DNA of 64,000 nt from JAEUIE01 sp035430005 (GCA_035430005.1 DAOMFV010000004.1:1-64000); one strand, 5' to 3'. Positions 8,872-17,985 are shown, counted from the first letter of the stretch. The notes: generated by a model from the sequence alone, not told the origin. Translations and numbers: made by a program.

Positions 8872-10376
8872 GAATGAGCATGAGTCGGACGGACTTCATC
8901 TTCGAATGCCTCTGTTGGCCATTCCAGCGGTTTCAGCGGCATGTACTGGCCTGGGTACTGGCCATGGTGGTCACTCTGTCGCTTATTCATACTTCCCTGC
9001 AAGACCGCGTGAACGGCCATGAAACGTGTGACTTCGCTGGCCAGTGGATGATGGGCCGCACCTTTTTTCGTGAAATGGGTCCGGAACTGTACACGGTTGA
9101 TTCGGGCAAGCGCATGCTCGCCGAAGGTTATCAGGATAAAGTGCTTGAGAGTCACATCAATGACATCCTGAAGAAGGGGCACCAAAAGGACCTTTACGAG
9201 AGGGGTATAGGAGGGGCGCTCTATCCGCCCACAGCCAGTATCCTTTTTTCGTTTCTGGCCCAGTTTAGGCCAGCCGTCGCCCATGCAGTAGCTGTGTTTG
9301 CCTATCTGTTGATGTGCTATGGCAGTGGATGGATGATCAGCCGCATCACTCGGCAGCGGCTGCAATGGGGAGAAGCGACTCTGCTGGTCCTCTTCTTTCC
9401 CAACAACTTCATGGGACTGATGTTGGGGCAGAATCAGGCGCTCACGCTGTTTATCCTGACTGCTGGGTGGTACTGCAAGCATCGTGGCTTGCCGTTCGTG
9501 GCGGGACTGGTGTGGGGGCTGTTTGCCTATAAGCCGGTCTTTGCGGTGGCGATGCTGCTGGTCCCCCTGGCGTTGCGCTCGCCACGATGGTTTCTGGGGA
9601 TGGCACTCAGTGGACTGCTCTGTGTTGTGGGGACTTTGCCCTACTTCGGTATCGAACCCTGGAAGCGTTGGTTCCAGGTAGGCAGGCATGCGGAGCAGTT
9701 GTATCAGGTTGATCGGAACTGGATCTGGATGAGCCGTGATGTGGTGGGACTTCCCCGTCGCATGATGTGGGACCCAGAATCGCTGGAGAATGTCCTTTGC
9801 TATAACATCGGCGTCTGGAAGCCGGGCGGCGCCTGGTTTATGGAATCGGAAGATGGCACGCAAAAGTACTTTCACCCCATGGTCTGGCTGTTCTGGGGTG
9901 ATCAGTTTGTCTGGGAGAAACATCAGAACGTCTATCTGGATACCGATCCGTCGGGGCAAGTTATCTCACCCTGGTATCTGACGCTGACTGGTTACGGGCT
10001 GCTGGCCGCCGTGGCGGGGATCACCCTGCTCGTCAGTTGGAGATGTCAATTGAACGACAAGGACATCGATGGCGTTCCCGCAGTCTTCCTCCTGACGGGG
10101 AGTCTTCTCTGTGTGCTGCATTTCATGCACTATGACCTGTTGTCCTTTGCGTTGCCGGTCCTGATTGGCCTGTCGATGTGGTCGCAGTGGCCCCTGGGCA
10201 GGCGAATGTTGTTTCTGGTCTGGTATCTGCTCTGGCTAAGCCGGACGTATGCCTTCTTCTTCGGCGACGCCATTCTGGAAATCCCGTGGGAGACTTTCTT
10301 GCTCTTGATTCTCTGGGCGTGGATGGGGGTAGTGACAATGAAAGAAAATAGAGATACGTCGATCTTTAGTGTATGA
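8868..10376 (+). CDS. GT87 (DUF2029) polyprenyl-phosphate-dependent glycosyltransferase-like protein
   Basis: From the ATG at 8868, which overlaps the exporter stop by 4 nt, the product is 502 residues with roughly ten membrane segments. The first extracytoplasmic loop carries an acidic residue in NGHETCDFAGQWMMG, as expected of GT-C-fold mannosyl/arabinosyltransferases that use polyprenyl-phosphate sugars. Segments rich in Trp and Phe (TAGWYCKHRGLPFVAGLVWGLFAYKP) match the DUF2029 pattern. It would add sugars to a lipid or protein outside the membrane. A longer frame opens at 8709 but overlaps the upstream gene by 160 nt and lacks a better start. Confidence 0.75.
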   Translation: MRMSMSRTDFIFECLCWPFQRFQRHVLAWVLAMVVTLSLIHTSLQDRVNGHETCDFAGQWMMGRTFFREMGPELYTVDSGKRMLAEGYQDKVLESHINDILKKGHQKDLYERGIGGALYPPTASILFSFLAQFRPAVAHAVAVFAYLLMCYGSGWMISRITRQRLQWGEATLLVLFFPNNFMGLMLGQNQALTLFILTAGWYCKHRGLPFVAGLVWGLFAYKPVFAVAMLLVPLALRSPRWFLGMALSGLLCVVGTLPYFGIEPWKRWFQVGRHAEQLYQVDRNWIWMSRDVVGLPRRMMWDPESLENVLCYNIGVWKPGGAWFMESEDGTQKYFHPMVWLFWGDQFVWEKHQNVYLDTDPSGQVISPWYLTLTGYGLLAAVAGITLLVSWRCQLNDKDIDGVPAVFLLTGSLLCVLHFMHYDLLSFALPVLIGLSMWSQWPLGRRMLFLVWYLLWLSRTYAFFFGDAILEIPWETFLLLILWAWMGVVTMKENRDTSIFSV

Positions 10377-10384
10377 TGCCATGA

Positions 10385-11860
10385 ATGAGTACCGAAAAAG
10401 ATCTATCAACTGGCAAACGGCGCTGGCGACCCTGGAAGGTGTTGCTAGTTACGTTGGTTTGCCTGATATCGATCTACGTCGGTTACCAATGGTGGCATCA
10501 TCAACAGATGAATGCCCGGCTCGAAGCAGCCATTGCCGCTGCGGATGTGATTGATCCGAACTGGCGCTGGGCAGACATGGTTAGGGAATATGAAAAGTTG
10601 CCGGCCTCTCCGAACTTTCCTCAGCTTTTTCTTCCGTGGCGAGGATACCTTGGATGGTTTGGTGATGATATTGGTGGGCGGCTCGGGGCAATTGACTATG
10701 ATCGTGATGGCAAACACTTTCCTGTACGTTTCCCTGAACCCTACTTCAAAATACTCAAGGAGCGATTAGAGGTCTCCGGGGTGACCGGGCCAACAGTTAT
10801 GCGGGATGCCTTGAAGTTGATGGCTCAGGAACCGATCCTCTGCAAAGTGCCGTTCGAAGACTCTAATCTGCCTCAAAATGCGCGGAATGCTTCCAATTAT
10901 CTGTTGGATGAAATGGAGTTGTCGGCCCATTTGGGTAAAGAGGACTCACTCGTTTCTCAGTTGCAATCCCAACTGCGATTGTGCCGTTATCTCATGGCAA
11001 CGCCAAAACCCATCAACATCCTGGTCGGTATGAACTTAGGTCGACAAGGTGAGTCGGGGATCAAGCGTGCATTGGCGCTTGGAACTTTGTCAGCCACAAC
11101 GTTGATGAGGTGCCAGAAGATATTGGAAGCCGAAGTTCCATTTGACCTCAATCATCTCCTGCGATCTCTACGAGCAGAGCAATTTACTGAACTGGAAGGG
11201 GCTCGGAGTGATTCGGTCAAGCGTCAAAAGCTTAAAGACCTCTTTCTTGACCCGTATCTCCAACGTTCGACGACATGGGAAAATCGAGTTTATTACTGGT
11301 GGAAGTGGCTGGAAATGGAATTTTCGTTGAACTCGCTGGCATTAGCTCAGGCAGAGGTATTGGAGAGGGGCAACGAGATCATCGCTTTGGCGAAGGCCAA
11401 CCCGGCAGCCTTGACACGTTTTGATCCATCGCAGTTACCTTTGCAAATTCCTTATCAGTTCAAAAAGGTGAAGAACCTGGTTGTCAAACAGTATCTACAG
11501 ACGTGGTGTAGACTGGCCACCGCTGAGCTGTCGACCCAAGCGGAACGGCGAGCCCTCATCGCAGCCTTGGCCTGTGAACGCTATCGATTAGCGATAAAGA
11601 GTTATCCTGAAACATTGAATGACCTGGTGCCGGCCTATTTGTCTGCTGTCCCTATCGATCCGTATTCCGGAACCGCCTTACTCTATCGCAGGCTACCCGA
11701 TCGTGTCGTGGTCTATTCTGTCGGTAAAGACGGAAAGGATGATGGCGGAGAAGTGTTGAACACTATTACTTCACCGAAAGATCGAGGAGTAAAGCTTTTC
11801 AACCCGGAACATCGTGGCAAGAAGTACGAAGAGTTGCCTACGGAAACGAAACAGCCCTAG
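10385..11860 (+). CDS. Membrane-anchored planctomycete protein with C-terminal pseudopilin-like segment
   Basis: The 491-residue product has one N-terminal membrane helix (about residues 19-38) followed by a mostly helical extracytoplasmic domain. The last 80 residues resemble a segment common in planctomycete proteins: CERYRLAIKSYPETLNDLVPAYL, then DPYSGTALLYRR and YSVGKDGKDDGG. That DPY/DG pattern resembles the C-terminal part of type II secretion pseudopilins, but here it is fused to a long unrelated domain. It begins 8 nt after the glycosyltransferase stop, so it belongs to the same operon as cysteine dioxygenase. No enzymatic residues are evident. Confidence 0.7.
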   Translation: MSTEKDLSTGKRRWRPWKVLLVTLVCLISIYVGYQWWHHQQMNARLEAAIAAADVIDPNWRWADMVREYEKLPASPNFPQLFLPWRGYLGWFGDDIGGRLGAIDYDRDGKHFPVRFPEPYFKILKERLEVSGVTGPTVMRDALKLMAQEPILCKVPFEDSNLPQNARNASNYLLDEMELSAHLGKEDSLVSQLQSQLRLCRYLMATPKPINILVGMNLGRQGESGIKRALALGTLSATTLMRCQKILEAEVPFDLNHLLRSLRAEQFTELEGARSDSVKRQKLKDLFLDPYLQRSTTWENRVYYWWKWLEMEFSLNSLALAQAEVLERGNEIIALAKANPAALTRFDPSQLPLQIPYQFKKVKNLVVKQYLQTWCRLATAELSTQAERRALIAALACERYRLAIKSYPETLNDLVPAYLSAVPIDPYSGTALLYRRLPDRVVVYSVGKDGKDDGGEVLNTITSPKDRGVKLFNPEHRGKKYEELPTETKQP

Positions 11861-11872
11861 CTACCAACTCCA

Positions 11873-12814
11873 CTACGGCACATCCAGCCGCTTCACCGCT
11901 TCGCGGAATTCCGCCGCTGTTTGAAAGCGTTCATTGGGGTCAGGAGAGATCGCCTTCATGAGGAACTTGGCGACATGGGTCGGCATGTCGGGCTTGTATT
12001 CACGAGGATCCTTCGGCGGGGAGTTCATTCGACTGAGGGCTGATTGCAACGATTGCCCACCCGCTTCCCACGGCAAACCCATCGTGAAGGTCTCGTAAGC
12101 AGTAACCCCCAGAGCGAACATATCGACCCGGATGTCGGTGAATGAGCGACGAACCAATTCCGGAGCCATGTAATTCGACGAACCTGTTCGATTGCCGGGT
12201 TTGCAGAAGTCGGGCGTATTCGGAATCGTCAGCCCGTAGTCAATCAACTTCAACACGCCTTCGCCGTTCACCAACATGTTCCGGGGGCAAACATCCCGGT
12301 GCATGTAACCCTGATCATGAACGTAGCCCAATGCTTCCGCAGCCTGGGCGAGATAATTGCAGCGGTTGCCTTCCAACTGTTTGCTCTGCGTTTCGATGAG
12401 GAAGTTCAGGCCGACACCTTCAATCAGTTCCATGACAATGAATATTTCGCCATCCTTGGTGTAGCCCCACTCATAGGCTTGTACGCAATTCTTGTGTTTG
12501 AGCTGGGTGCTGATCATCCCTTCGTGTGGCCTGACCAGGCCAACGAAGCGGGCATCAAATTTTTTGGTCTTTTCCTTGTCAAGAATCTTGAGACAGACCT
12601 GTCGTCCGAGCTTGCCGTCACGGGCCTTCCAAACCTTGGACATACTCCCTTGACCGATGCGTATCTCCAGCGCGAAGCGGTCGGCAATCTTGATCTTCGC
12701 GATTTTGTTGGCTTTCTCGATCTGTTCCTTAAGCTGCATCTTGCGGAACTGCGCAGGTGTCATCTTTCTTGGATCTGGCTTTTTGGGACCAAATAGTGAT
12801 GACAGAAAGCCCAT
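11873..12814 (-). CDS. Ser/Thr protein kinase-like protein with atypical catalytic motifs
   Basis: The 313-residue soluble protein has a Hanks-type kinase domain (about residues 45-310). Visible motifs are IGQGSMSKVWKA (glycine loop, last Gly missing), CLKIL (ATP-binding Lys), MHRDVCPRN (catalytic loop), IDYGL in place of DFG, and YMAPEL (APE). The catalytic Asp of HRD and the metal-binding Asp are present, so it may be active, but the Lys two residues after HRD is Cys and DFG is DYG. There is no transmembrane segment. A strong Shine-Dalgarno (CAGGAG, 7 nt upstream) supports the start. It lies downstream of accD on the same strand. Confidence 0.88.
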   Translation of the reverse strand: MGFLSSLFGPKKPDPRKMTPAQFRKMQLKEQIEKANKIAKIKIADRFALEIRIGQGSMSKVWKARDGKLGRQVCLKILDKEKTKKFDARFVGLVRPHEGMISTQLKHKNCVQAYEWGYTKDGEIFIVMELIEGVGLNFLIETQSKQLEGNRCNYLAQAAEALGYVHDQGYMHRDVCPRNMLVNGEGVLKLIDYGLTIPNTPDFCKPGNRTGSSNYMAPELVRRSFTDIRVDMFALGVTAYETFTMGLPWEAGGQSLQSALSRMNSPPKDPREYKPDMPTHVAKFLMKAISPDPNERFQTAAEFREAVKRLDVP

Positions 12815-12956
12815 CCAACCGCTCCTGATATTCTGTGACGCATAAGGGGTGGCTGGTTATCTTTAACCAGTCTCACCGTGTACTGCCAACCAGGGCATCA
12901 CATCGTAACTCTGATATTATAGACGATTGACCGAGACGAATGCGAGATGAACCATT

Positions 12957-13772
12957 TTAGTTCTCGCAGAAATCGATTAGCCTGGCAATCTCGGTCCGCA
13001 ACTCAGGCCGGGGTACGATACGATCGACAAACCCATGTTCCAGCAGAAACTCGCTGGTTTGGAAGCCTTCCGGTAGTTCGATGCGTACCGTATTCCAGAT
13101 CGTCCGCTTGCCGGCAAAGCCGATCATGGCTTTGGGTTCAGCGAGAATAATGTCGCCCAGCGTCGCAAAACTGGCCGCTGCCCCGCCCATGGTGGGGTTG
13201 GTCAACACGCTGATATAGAGTCCCTTGGCTTCATCAAATCGTGCCAGGGCGGCACTGATCTTGGCCATCTGCATTAGCGAAAGGATCGCTTCTTGCATGC
13301 GGGCTCCGCCACCTGAGCCGCTGACGATAATCAGGGGCAGCTTCAGCTCGGTGGCCTGTTCCACAGCGTATGTGAGTTTTTCACCCACCACGGAACCCAT
13401 GCTCCCCGCCATGAAATTGAAGTCGGTAATGCCGAGCACCACAGGCCGGCCACGGATAAAGCCCTTGCCTACGACAGCAGCTTCATTCAGCCCCGTTTTC
13501 TCCATTTCGTCGGTGAGCCGTGTGGAATAAGGCTTGCGATCGACGAAACCGATGGGATCAACGGAGCGAAGATCGGTACACCATTCCTCGAAACTGCCTT
13601 CATCAAGCAAGCTGTCGATACGTGCCTTCGCCGGCATGGTGAAGTGATGGGCACACTGCGGGCAGCAGTAGAGCTTGGCTTCCATTTCTTTGACAAAGAT
13701 GGTGGCCTTACAGTTGGGGCAGAGTTTGAATAACCCACCCGGCACACCACGCTTGGGACGATCTTCAGGCAT
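12957..13772 (-). CDS. accD: Acetyl-CoA carboxylase carboxyltransferase subunit beta
   Basis: The 271-residue protein has the four-cysteine zinc ribbon of bacterial AccD (C18, C21, C37, C40; spacing x2-x15-x2) followed by the crotonase-like carboxyltransferase fold with SGSGGGARMQE (about 152-162) and the GGAAASFATLGD segment. With AccA it transfers carboxylate from biotin-AccB to acetyl-CoA, giving malonyl-CoA, the first step of fatty acid synthesis. The usual GFAGPRVI segment reads GFAGKRTIW here. The gene is the third of a minus-strand run ruvC-ruvA-C39-accD. No accA is nearby, and no clear Shine-Dalgarno is visible. Confidence 0.95.
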   Translation of the reverse strand: MPEDRPKRGVPGGLFKLCPNCKATIFVKEMEAKLYCCPQCAHHFTMPAKARIDSLLDEGSFEEWCTDLRSVDPIGFVDRKPYSTRLTDEMEKTGLNEAAVVGKGFIRGRPVVLGITDFNFMAGSMGSVVGEKLTYAVEQATELKLPLIIVSGSGGGARMQEAILSLMQMAKISAALARFDEAKGLYISVLTNPTMGGAAASFATLGDIILAEPKAMIGFAGKRTIWNTVRIELPEGFQTSEFLLEHGFVDRIVPRPELRTEIARLIDFCEN

Positions 13773-13846
13773 AACAACGCCACTGGACTGTGAAATCAGG
13801 TGATTATCCTACTTTTAGCGTGCGCTGAAGCCAGTAGGTCGGGCGA

Positions 13847-14428
13847 CTATTCCATTGAGCGGCTCGGCCTGGCCACTAATCCCCGTCGATCCATGTTGAT
13901 CATCCAGGGGATGAGATGTGCCCAACCTTGACGGAACTCCTCCCAACTCATGCCGCCAATGTCCCAGTTGGTGAGGTAGATTTTCTTCTCATCGCAGCCG
14001 TAGGCGACCATCCAGTGCCCGGCCGGCATCGTCATGCCCCACACCGTATTGCCCGGAACCTTTAACATCACAGCTACCGGTTGACCGGCTTGCAATGATC
14101 GTCTCAGTTCCTCTTCGCCCAGCACTTCGCCAGCTTCAATGCCAAAGGCATCAAGGATACGTTCGACTCTACCACGACTGGTGCCGGCCAAACCGCCCAG
14201 GATGTTGGGAGGAAAGCTTGATTCCAATGCAGTCATGTTGGGGTTGGCGAAGGGCTGGTTTGTCGTCTCAAGTGGCATTTTACCGAGGTACGTCAGCAAC
14301 GTCGCTGATGCAGCCAGCCCGCAATTGGTGCCACATTTCCGACCATCACGGTTGTCATAACCGTATAGGTGAGGCAATCCCTGATAACCGGGAGGTGGTG
14401 ACGCGCCTGGGGAATAGTAACCAGCCAT
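13847..14428 (-). CDS. C39-like papain-fold cysteine protease
   Basis: This 193-residue protein has the triad arrangement of C39-like peptidases: CGTNCGLAAS (catalytic Cys near residue 36), GHWMVAYG (His near 142) and LTNWD (Asn/Asp near 157). The Pro/Gly/Tyr-rich N-terminus lacks a signal peptide. C39-like domains cleave at double-glycine leaders or act as general peptidases; when stand-alone, as here, their targets are unknown. It starts 22 nt after the ruvA stop and has its own Shine-Dalgarno (GAGGA). Its place inside a ruv-accD run looks incidental. Confidence 0.75.
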   Translation of the reverse strand: MAGYYSPGASPPPGYQGLPHLYGYDNRDGRKCGTNCGLAASATLLTYLGKMPLETTNQPFANPNMTALESSFPPNILGGLAGTSRGRVERILDAFGIEAGEVLGEEELRRSLQAGQPVAVMLKVPGNTVWGMTMPAGHWMVAYGCDEKKIYLTNWDIGGMSWEEFRQGWAHLIPWMINMDRRGLVARPSRSME

Positions 14429-14450
14429 GAGTTCCTCTTGCTCAAGACTT

Positions 14451-15059
14451 TCAGATGCTGCGATACGCCACGATCATCGCTTCCTCAATGGTCGCAAAGC
14501 GTTGGCCACTGGCGACGAGAGCATCGACACGGGAACGAGCTTCGTACTGGCTCAGCCCCAGCCGCATCAGCGTGCTGGTCAATTCATTCAAGATTGGATC
14601 GGTGATCGACCCGCTGCTGCCCGGCACTTCGCTGAAAAAGGGCAGTACCTTCTTCTGAAGCGTCGAAACGATCTTCTCAGCTGTGGTAGCACCGATGCCG
14701 GGCAGCTTCGAAAGCGTCTTGATATCACTCCGCTGGATGGCCGAAGCGATTTCCTGCACCGGTCGGCACAGGGCCTTCAACGCCTTACGAACGCCAATCT
14801 TATCGACAGTGCAGATGAGATCGAAGAACTCCAATTCATGTTCGCTTTCAAAGCCGATCAGGCGGGGATGAATGGCTGATTGCATTGCCCCCGCTTCGAG
14901 GTAATGGCGAGTGTGCAGAGTCACTTCCTGCCCCAGCCGTGCCTGAAGACTGGCCTTTGTCGCTTCGGAGACCAGTAGTTCGTACTCGATCGCCCCGACC
15001 TGCAATCGAATGCGGTCATCGAGAAGTTTGTTCAGGTGACCGAGAATCTTAGTAATCAT
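14451..15059 (-). CDS. ruvA: Holliday junction branch migration protein RuvA
   Basis: The 202-residue protein has the RuvA layout: an N-terminal OB fold (residues 1-65, MITKILGHLNKLLDDRIRLQ), two helix-hairpin-helix motifs (the second reads LSKLPGIGATTAEKIV, about 124-139) and a C-terminal three-helix domain that contacts RuvB (DPILNELTSTLMRLGLSQYEA). It tetramerises on Holliday junctions and loads RuvB rings for branch migration. The first HhH is divergent (TVDKIGVRKALKAL). ruvC lies just upstream; ruvB is absent from the window. Confidence 0.93.
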   Translation of the reverse strand: MITKILGHLNKLLDDRIRLQVGAIEYELLVSEATKASLQARLGQEVTLHTRHYLEAGAMQSAIHPRLIGFESEHELEFFDLICTVDKIGVRKALKALCRPVQEIASAIQRSDIKTLSKLPGIGATTAEKIVSTLQKKVLPFFSEVPGSSGSITDPILNELTSTLMRLGLSQYEARSRVDALVASGQRFATIEEAMIVAYRSI

Positions 15060-15089
15060 GTAAGAATGTCAAAAGACTGGTTCAGAAGA

Positions 15090-15226
15090 CTGTGCCACAC
15101 TCCGTCGGTACTCCGACGGGGTGTGCCTCAATCGCTCGTCGTACCACAACGAGGAAGTTGATGGAGGCAAGACGAAGTCCCCTGCAACCACACCCCGACG
15201 GGAGTACCCGCCGGAGTGTGGCACAG
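15090..15226. repeat. REPIN-like paired inverted repeat in the ruvC-ruvA spacer
   Basis: The left arm (15090-15125) and right arm (15189-15226) are near-perfect inverted copies, beginning CTGTGCCACACTCCG and ending CGGAGTGTGGCACAG, about 36-38 nt each, with a 63-nt spacer. Each arm is itself hairpin-prone (ACTCCGTCGG...). Two REP units in inverted orientation define a REPIN. It fills almost all of the 183-nt spacer between two genes expected to be co-transcribed. Confidence 0.8.
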
Positions 15227-15242
15227 GTTTAGGTTGTTCATC

Positions 15243-15737
15243 TTACTGATCTTCTCTGTTTCTAAGAGTGGCATAGTAGTGACATAACCCGACTGCCAAC
15301 GCATCGGCCACATCCGGCGGTTCGGGAGGGGCGGCTAATCCCATCTCTTGAGCGATGGTCAGTTGAATCTGTTCCTTGCTGGCCCGGCCGGAACCGGTGA
15401 TGAGCTTCTTCACCTGGGTGGCGCTGTAGCTGATCGTCGGGATGCCACGCACACTGGCAGCCAGGAGAATCACCCCCCGAGCATGGCCCATGATAATAGC
15501 GGTGCGTGGATGCTTGTAGTGGGCATAGAGCTGTTCAACAGCCATCTGTTTGGGGTGATACAGATCAATGACTTCAAGCAGCCCCTGATGCAGAGCCAGC
15601 AGCCGGTCTTCAATCGGCCCGGTGCCACCACGGAGTACGCCCGCTTCGCAAAGCTTTGGCCCCTGGTTGGTGACATCCAGCACCGCATACCCCGTGATGC
15701 CCAACCCCGGATCGATTCCTAGTAGTCGTTGTTGCAT
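15243..15737 (-). CDS. ruvC: Crossover junction endodeoxyribonuclease RuvC
   Basis: From the ATG at 15737 the product is 164 residues, normal for RuvC. The RNase-H-fold acidic residues are at the expected positions: D9 (LLGIDPGLGITGYAVLD), E68 (MAVEQLY), D142 and D145 (PPDVADALAVG). RuvC dimers resolve Holliday junctions by symmetric nicking. A longer open frame extends upstream to 15962, but its N-terminal part (PHPNPLPPGERE) is the translated dispersed repeat at 15800, so it is unlikely to be real; an ATG at 15773 is the other option. ruvA follows on the same strand after a REPIN-like element. Confidence 0.93.
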   Translation of the reverse strand: MQQRLLGIDPGLGITGYAVLDVTNQGPKLCEAGVLRGGTGPIEDRLLALHQGLLEVIDLYHPKQMAVEQLYAHYKHPRTAIIMGHARGVILLAASVRGIPTISYSATQVKKLITGSGRASKEQIQLTIAQEMGLAAPPEPPDVADALAVGLCHYYATLRNREDQ

Positions 15738-15799
15738 GGGAGCATGGTAATCAAAAGGAAATGCCAACGCCATCGCAGTCTGGTTCAGCTGGTCTGGTT

Positions 15800-15842
15800 C
15801 CCTCTCCCCTGGAGGGAGAGGGTTAGGGTGAGGGGGTCGATG
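15800..15842. repeat. Dispersed CCCCTCTC/GGGGAGA palindrome, copy 3
   Basis: CCCTCTCCCCT-GGAGGGAGAGGG is followed by TTAGGGTGAGGGGGTC. It lies upstream of ruvC, between divergent genes. Confidence 0.7.
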
Positions 15843-15917
15843 ATCGAGTTTACCCCGGTTTGTGTTTGTGTTAGAAGTATTACGGCAATCAGAATTGATC
15901 GTTCTCCGCACTATGGC

Positions 15918-16382
15918 ATGCGAATCATGAAACGCTTCTGCCTCTCTCCGTACACCAGACAACTCGCCATTTTCCTGTTACTCGTACCGTTCCTTTGGCA
16001 AAGCAAACCGATTACCGGCCCAGACGGCTTAGTTGAAGCGAGGATCGAGTTTATTCTCGATTATTGCGGTGATTGGCGTCCTTCAAAACATATCGTCATT
16101 GAAGTTCAAAAGCCTGATCCCCTTACAAAATTGCACAGAACTCTGTTCGAAGTTGAAGAAGCCTTGCTGGTGTCATGCGCAAGTGTCCCTCGTATTGGTT
16201 GGTTGATGAAATCGCTCGACCATGCACCCTGGCTGGCATCGATGCTTCCCCAACGATTGATCAATCGCGGCCAAGTCTATGATGTCGCAGTACGTATCAC
16301 ACCCGAACAATGGGAGCAACTGGAAGCAGCCAGGCGTGCGGGTTACAAATTATCGTGTATAGGTGGTGTGTTCACCATGTAA
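15918..16382 (+). CDS. Small exported or membrane-anchored protein of unknown function
   Basis: From ATG 15918 (or 15927) the product is about 151-154 residues. An N-terminal hydrophobic stretch (LAIFLLLVPFLWQS, about 16-29) could be a signal or anchor. The remainder has a C-terminal helix-rich region (ITPEQWEQLEAARRAGY) and no known motif. The open frame continues upstream to 15729 but that part is repeat-derived. It is divergent from ruvC. Function is not recognisable. Confidence 0.55.
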   Translation: MRIMKRFCLSPYTRQLAIFLLLVPFLWQSKPITGPDGLVEARIEFILDYCGDWRPSKHIVIEVQKPDPLTKLHRTLFEVEEALLVSCASVPRIGWLMKSLDHAPWLASMLPQRLINRGQVYDVAVRITPEQWEQLEAARRAGYKLSCIGGVFTM

Positions 16383-16740
16383 GACCCTCAACTGTTCGCA
16401 TCAGTCGAGAGCAAACCCCTCGCCCCTTCTTGTTGCGCATAGTCAACTTCAAGAATTCACTGTCTCAGTAGGTCTCACGATTATGAGAAGCTGGGAGCTG
16501 ATATGAACTCAGCACATCTCCACAACTTCAACTCTTGAAGTTGAATGCCGCCGTTTCTGACAGAAGAAGTGGTGCTGATTCGGAACTCCACATCTTCAAT
16601 TGTTGAGGTTGCCTTACTGACTGAGACTATTGTCGCAATATTTTTGCCAGTGCCATAATTCTGTACGCCTGAACACAACGCGCGCACGGTGTGCTGCGGT
16701 TCCCCATTTCCAATGAGTGGCTGGCAGATCAAGCGCCGTG
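16383..16740. other. Gene-poor spacer with small hairpins
   Basis: The spacer holds a perfect 9-bp hairpin (CAACTTCAA / TTGAAGTTG, 16523-16531 and 16535-16543), a related imperfect copy near 16590 (CTTCAATTGTTGAGG), and GCTGATATGAACTCAGC near 16496. An 87-residue minus-strand frame crosses it but shows no protein-like features. It may be repeat debris. Confidence 0.4.
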
Positions 16741-17985
16741 TCAAACACTCTGTTCCCGTCGCATCTCCAGATACTCCCGTTCCGCAGGTGGCGGGGACAT
16801 GGCCAGTGCTTGCTCGAAGTAAGCACGAGCCTTGGCGAATTCCCCCAGACGTCGATGCAGTTCACCGAGAACAGCGGGCCAATGATGATACCCGGGCGGC
16901 GCATCCTTCAAATGAAGTTTGTTCAACCAGTTAATTCCCGCCTGAGGACCATGCAGATAAGCTAAGGCAATAGAACGATTCAGCGCATGGATAGCGGTGG
17001 GCTCCATGCGATAGAGCAGTTCATAGAGTTCATCAATCCGCTTCCAGTTCGTTTGATCAAATGACAAAGCCTGACAATGCTCCGCAGTGATTGCTGCTTC
17101 AAGATGGTACTTGGTGATGACCTCGCCCACTGAAGCTCGGTTCAGCCAGGTGAAGCCAGTCTTGATCAGCGACCAGTCCCATTGATCACGATCCTGTTCA
17201 TCGAGCAGCACCAGACCGCCCACCTCGTTCACCCTCGCCTGCAAGCGGCCGGCGTGGAACAGCATCAAAGCAAAGAGGGCCATCGTATCGGGGCTGGCGG
17301 TGCTGGGGTTCTGAATGAGAAGTTGCGTGAGTCTGACTGCTTCTTCACACAGATCGATACGGATGAAGTCGTCGGGGTGATGCGAGTTATAGCCTTCGTT
17401 GAAGAGCAGATAGAGGATAGTCTGCACCGAGGCGAGCCGTTCCTGAATCGCTGACTCACTCAAATCGTTAGGGTCGAGCGCCTCTTCCCGCAGCGTATCC
17501 TTGGCTCGTGTGAGTCGCTTGTGAATGGTTGCTTCACTCGTCAGAAAAGCATGGGCAATCTCGCCGGCATTGAAGCCACACAAGGTTTTAAGAGCGAAGG
17601 TGATTTGAGCTTCAACTCCGAGGGCAGGGTGACAACAGACGAAGAGCATACGAAGCTGATCGTCCTCCAGCGGTTCTGACCAGGCGATATTGTCTTCACT
17701 GATGATAGCGCTCTGTTGACTCAACTCCTGATGAATGTTCTTCCAGGTGTTGGCTCTACGAAGACGATCCACCAGTTCATTGCGAGAGGTGCGGTAGAGC
17801 CAACCGGGTGGATCGGTTGGCATGCCATGACGAGCCCAGGCATTCATTGCCTTCATGAGGGCCGACTGCACCGCATCTTCAACTTCGTCTAACTGGCGAA
17901 TACCAAGGTTACGAGTGAGTGCCGCCACCAGCCGCCCATACTCATGGCGAAACGAATGTTCGGTGAGTTGGGCAACTTGATTCAT
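16741..17985 (-). CDS. ECF42-type RNA polymerase sigma factor
   Basis: The 414-residue protein has sigma-2 and sigma-4 regions in the N-terminal half (region 2: EDAVQSALMKAMNAWARHG and PPGWLYRTSRNELVDRLRR; region 4: CGFNAGEIAHAFLTSEATIHKRLTRAKDTLRE) and a long C-terminal helical/TPR-like extension (YNSHHPDDFIRIDLCEEAVRLTQLL...). That extension is typical of group ECF42, in which regulation is thought to act through the C-terminal domain and a DGPF/YCII-type partner instead of an anti-sigma factor. The partner gene lies immediately upstream on the same strand, which supports the assignment. Confidence 0.9.
   Translation of the reverse strand: MNQVAQLTEHSFRHEYGRLVAALTRNLGIRQLDEVEDAVQSALMKAMNAWARHGMPTDPPGWLYRTSRNELVDRLRRANTWKNIHQELSQQSAIISEDNIAWSEPLEDDQLRMLFVCCHPALGVEAQITFALKTLCGFNAGEIAHAFLTSEATIHKRLTRAKDTLREEALDPNDLSESAIQERLASVQTILYLLFNEGYNSHHPDDFIRIDLCEEAVRLTQLLIQNPSTASPDTMALFALMLFHAGRLQARVNEVGGLVLLDEQDRDQWDWSLIKTGFTWLNRASVGEVITKYHLEAAITAEHCQALSFDQTNWKRIDELYELLYRMEPTAIHALNRSIALAYLHGPQAGINWLNKLHLKDAPPGYHHWPAVLGELHRRLGEFAKARAYFEQALAMSPPPAEREYLEMRREQSV

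Noticed and set aside
8646..9959. 437-residue minus-strand open frame
   Set aside because: It is antisense to the glycosyltransferase gene; composition (His/Gln/Pro-rich) is that of a shadow frame.
15738..15962. Longer N-terminus for RuvC
   Set aside because: The extra residues (PHPNPLPPGERE) are the translated dispersed palindrome, and RuvC homologues start at the LLGIDPG strand.
16481..16744. 87-residue minus-strand frame
   Set aside because: It spans hairpin-rich spacer DNA with no folded-protein signature; looks like repeat debris.
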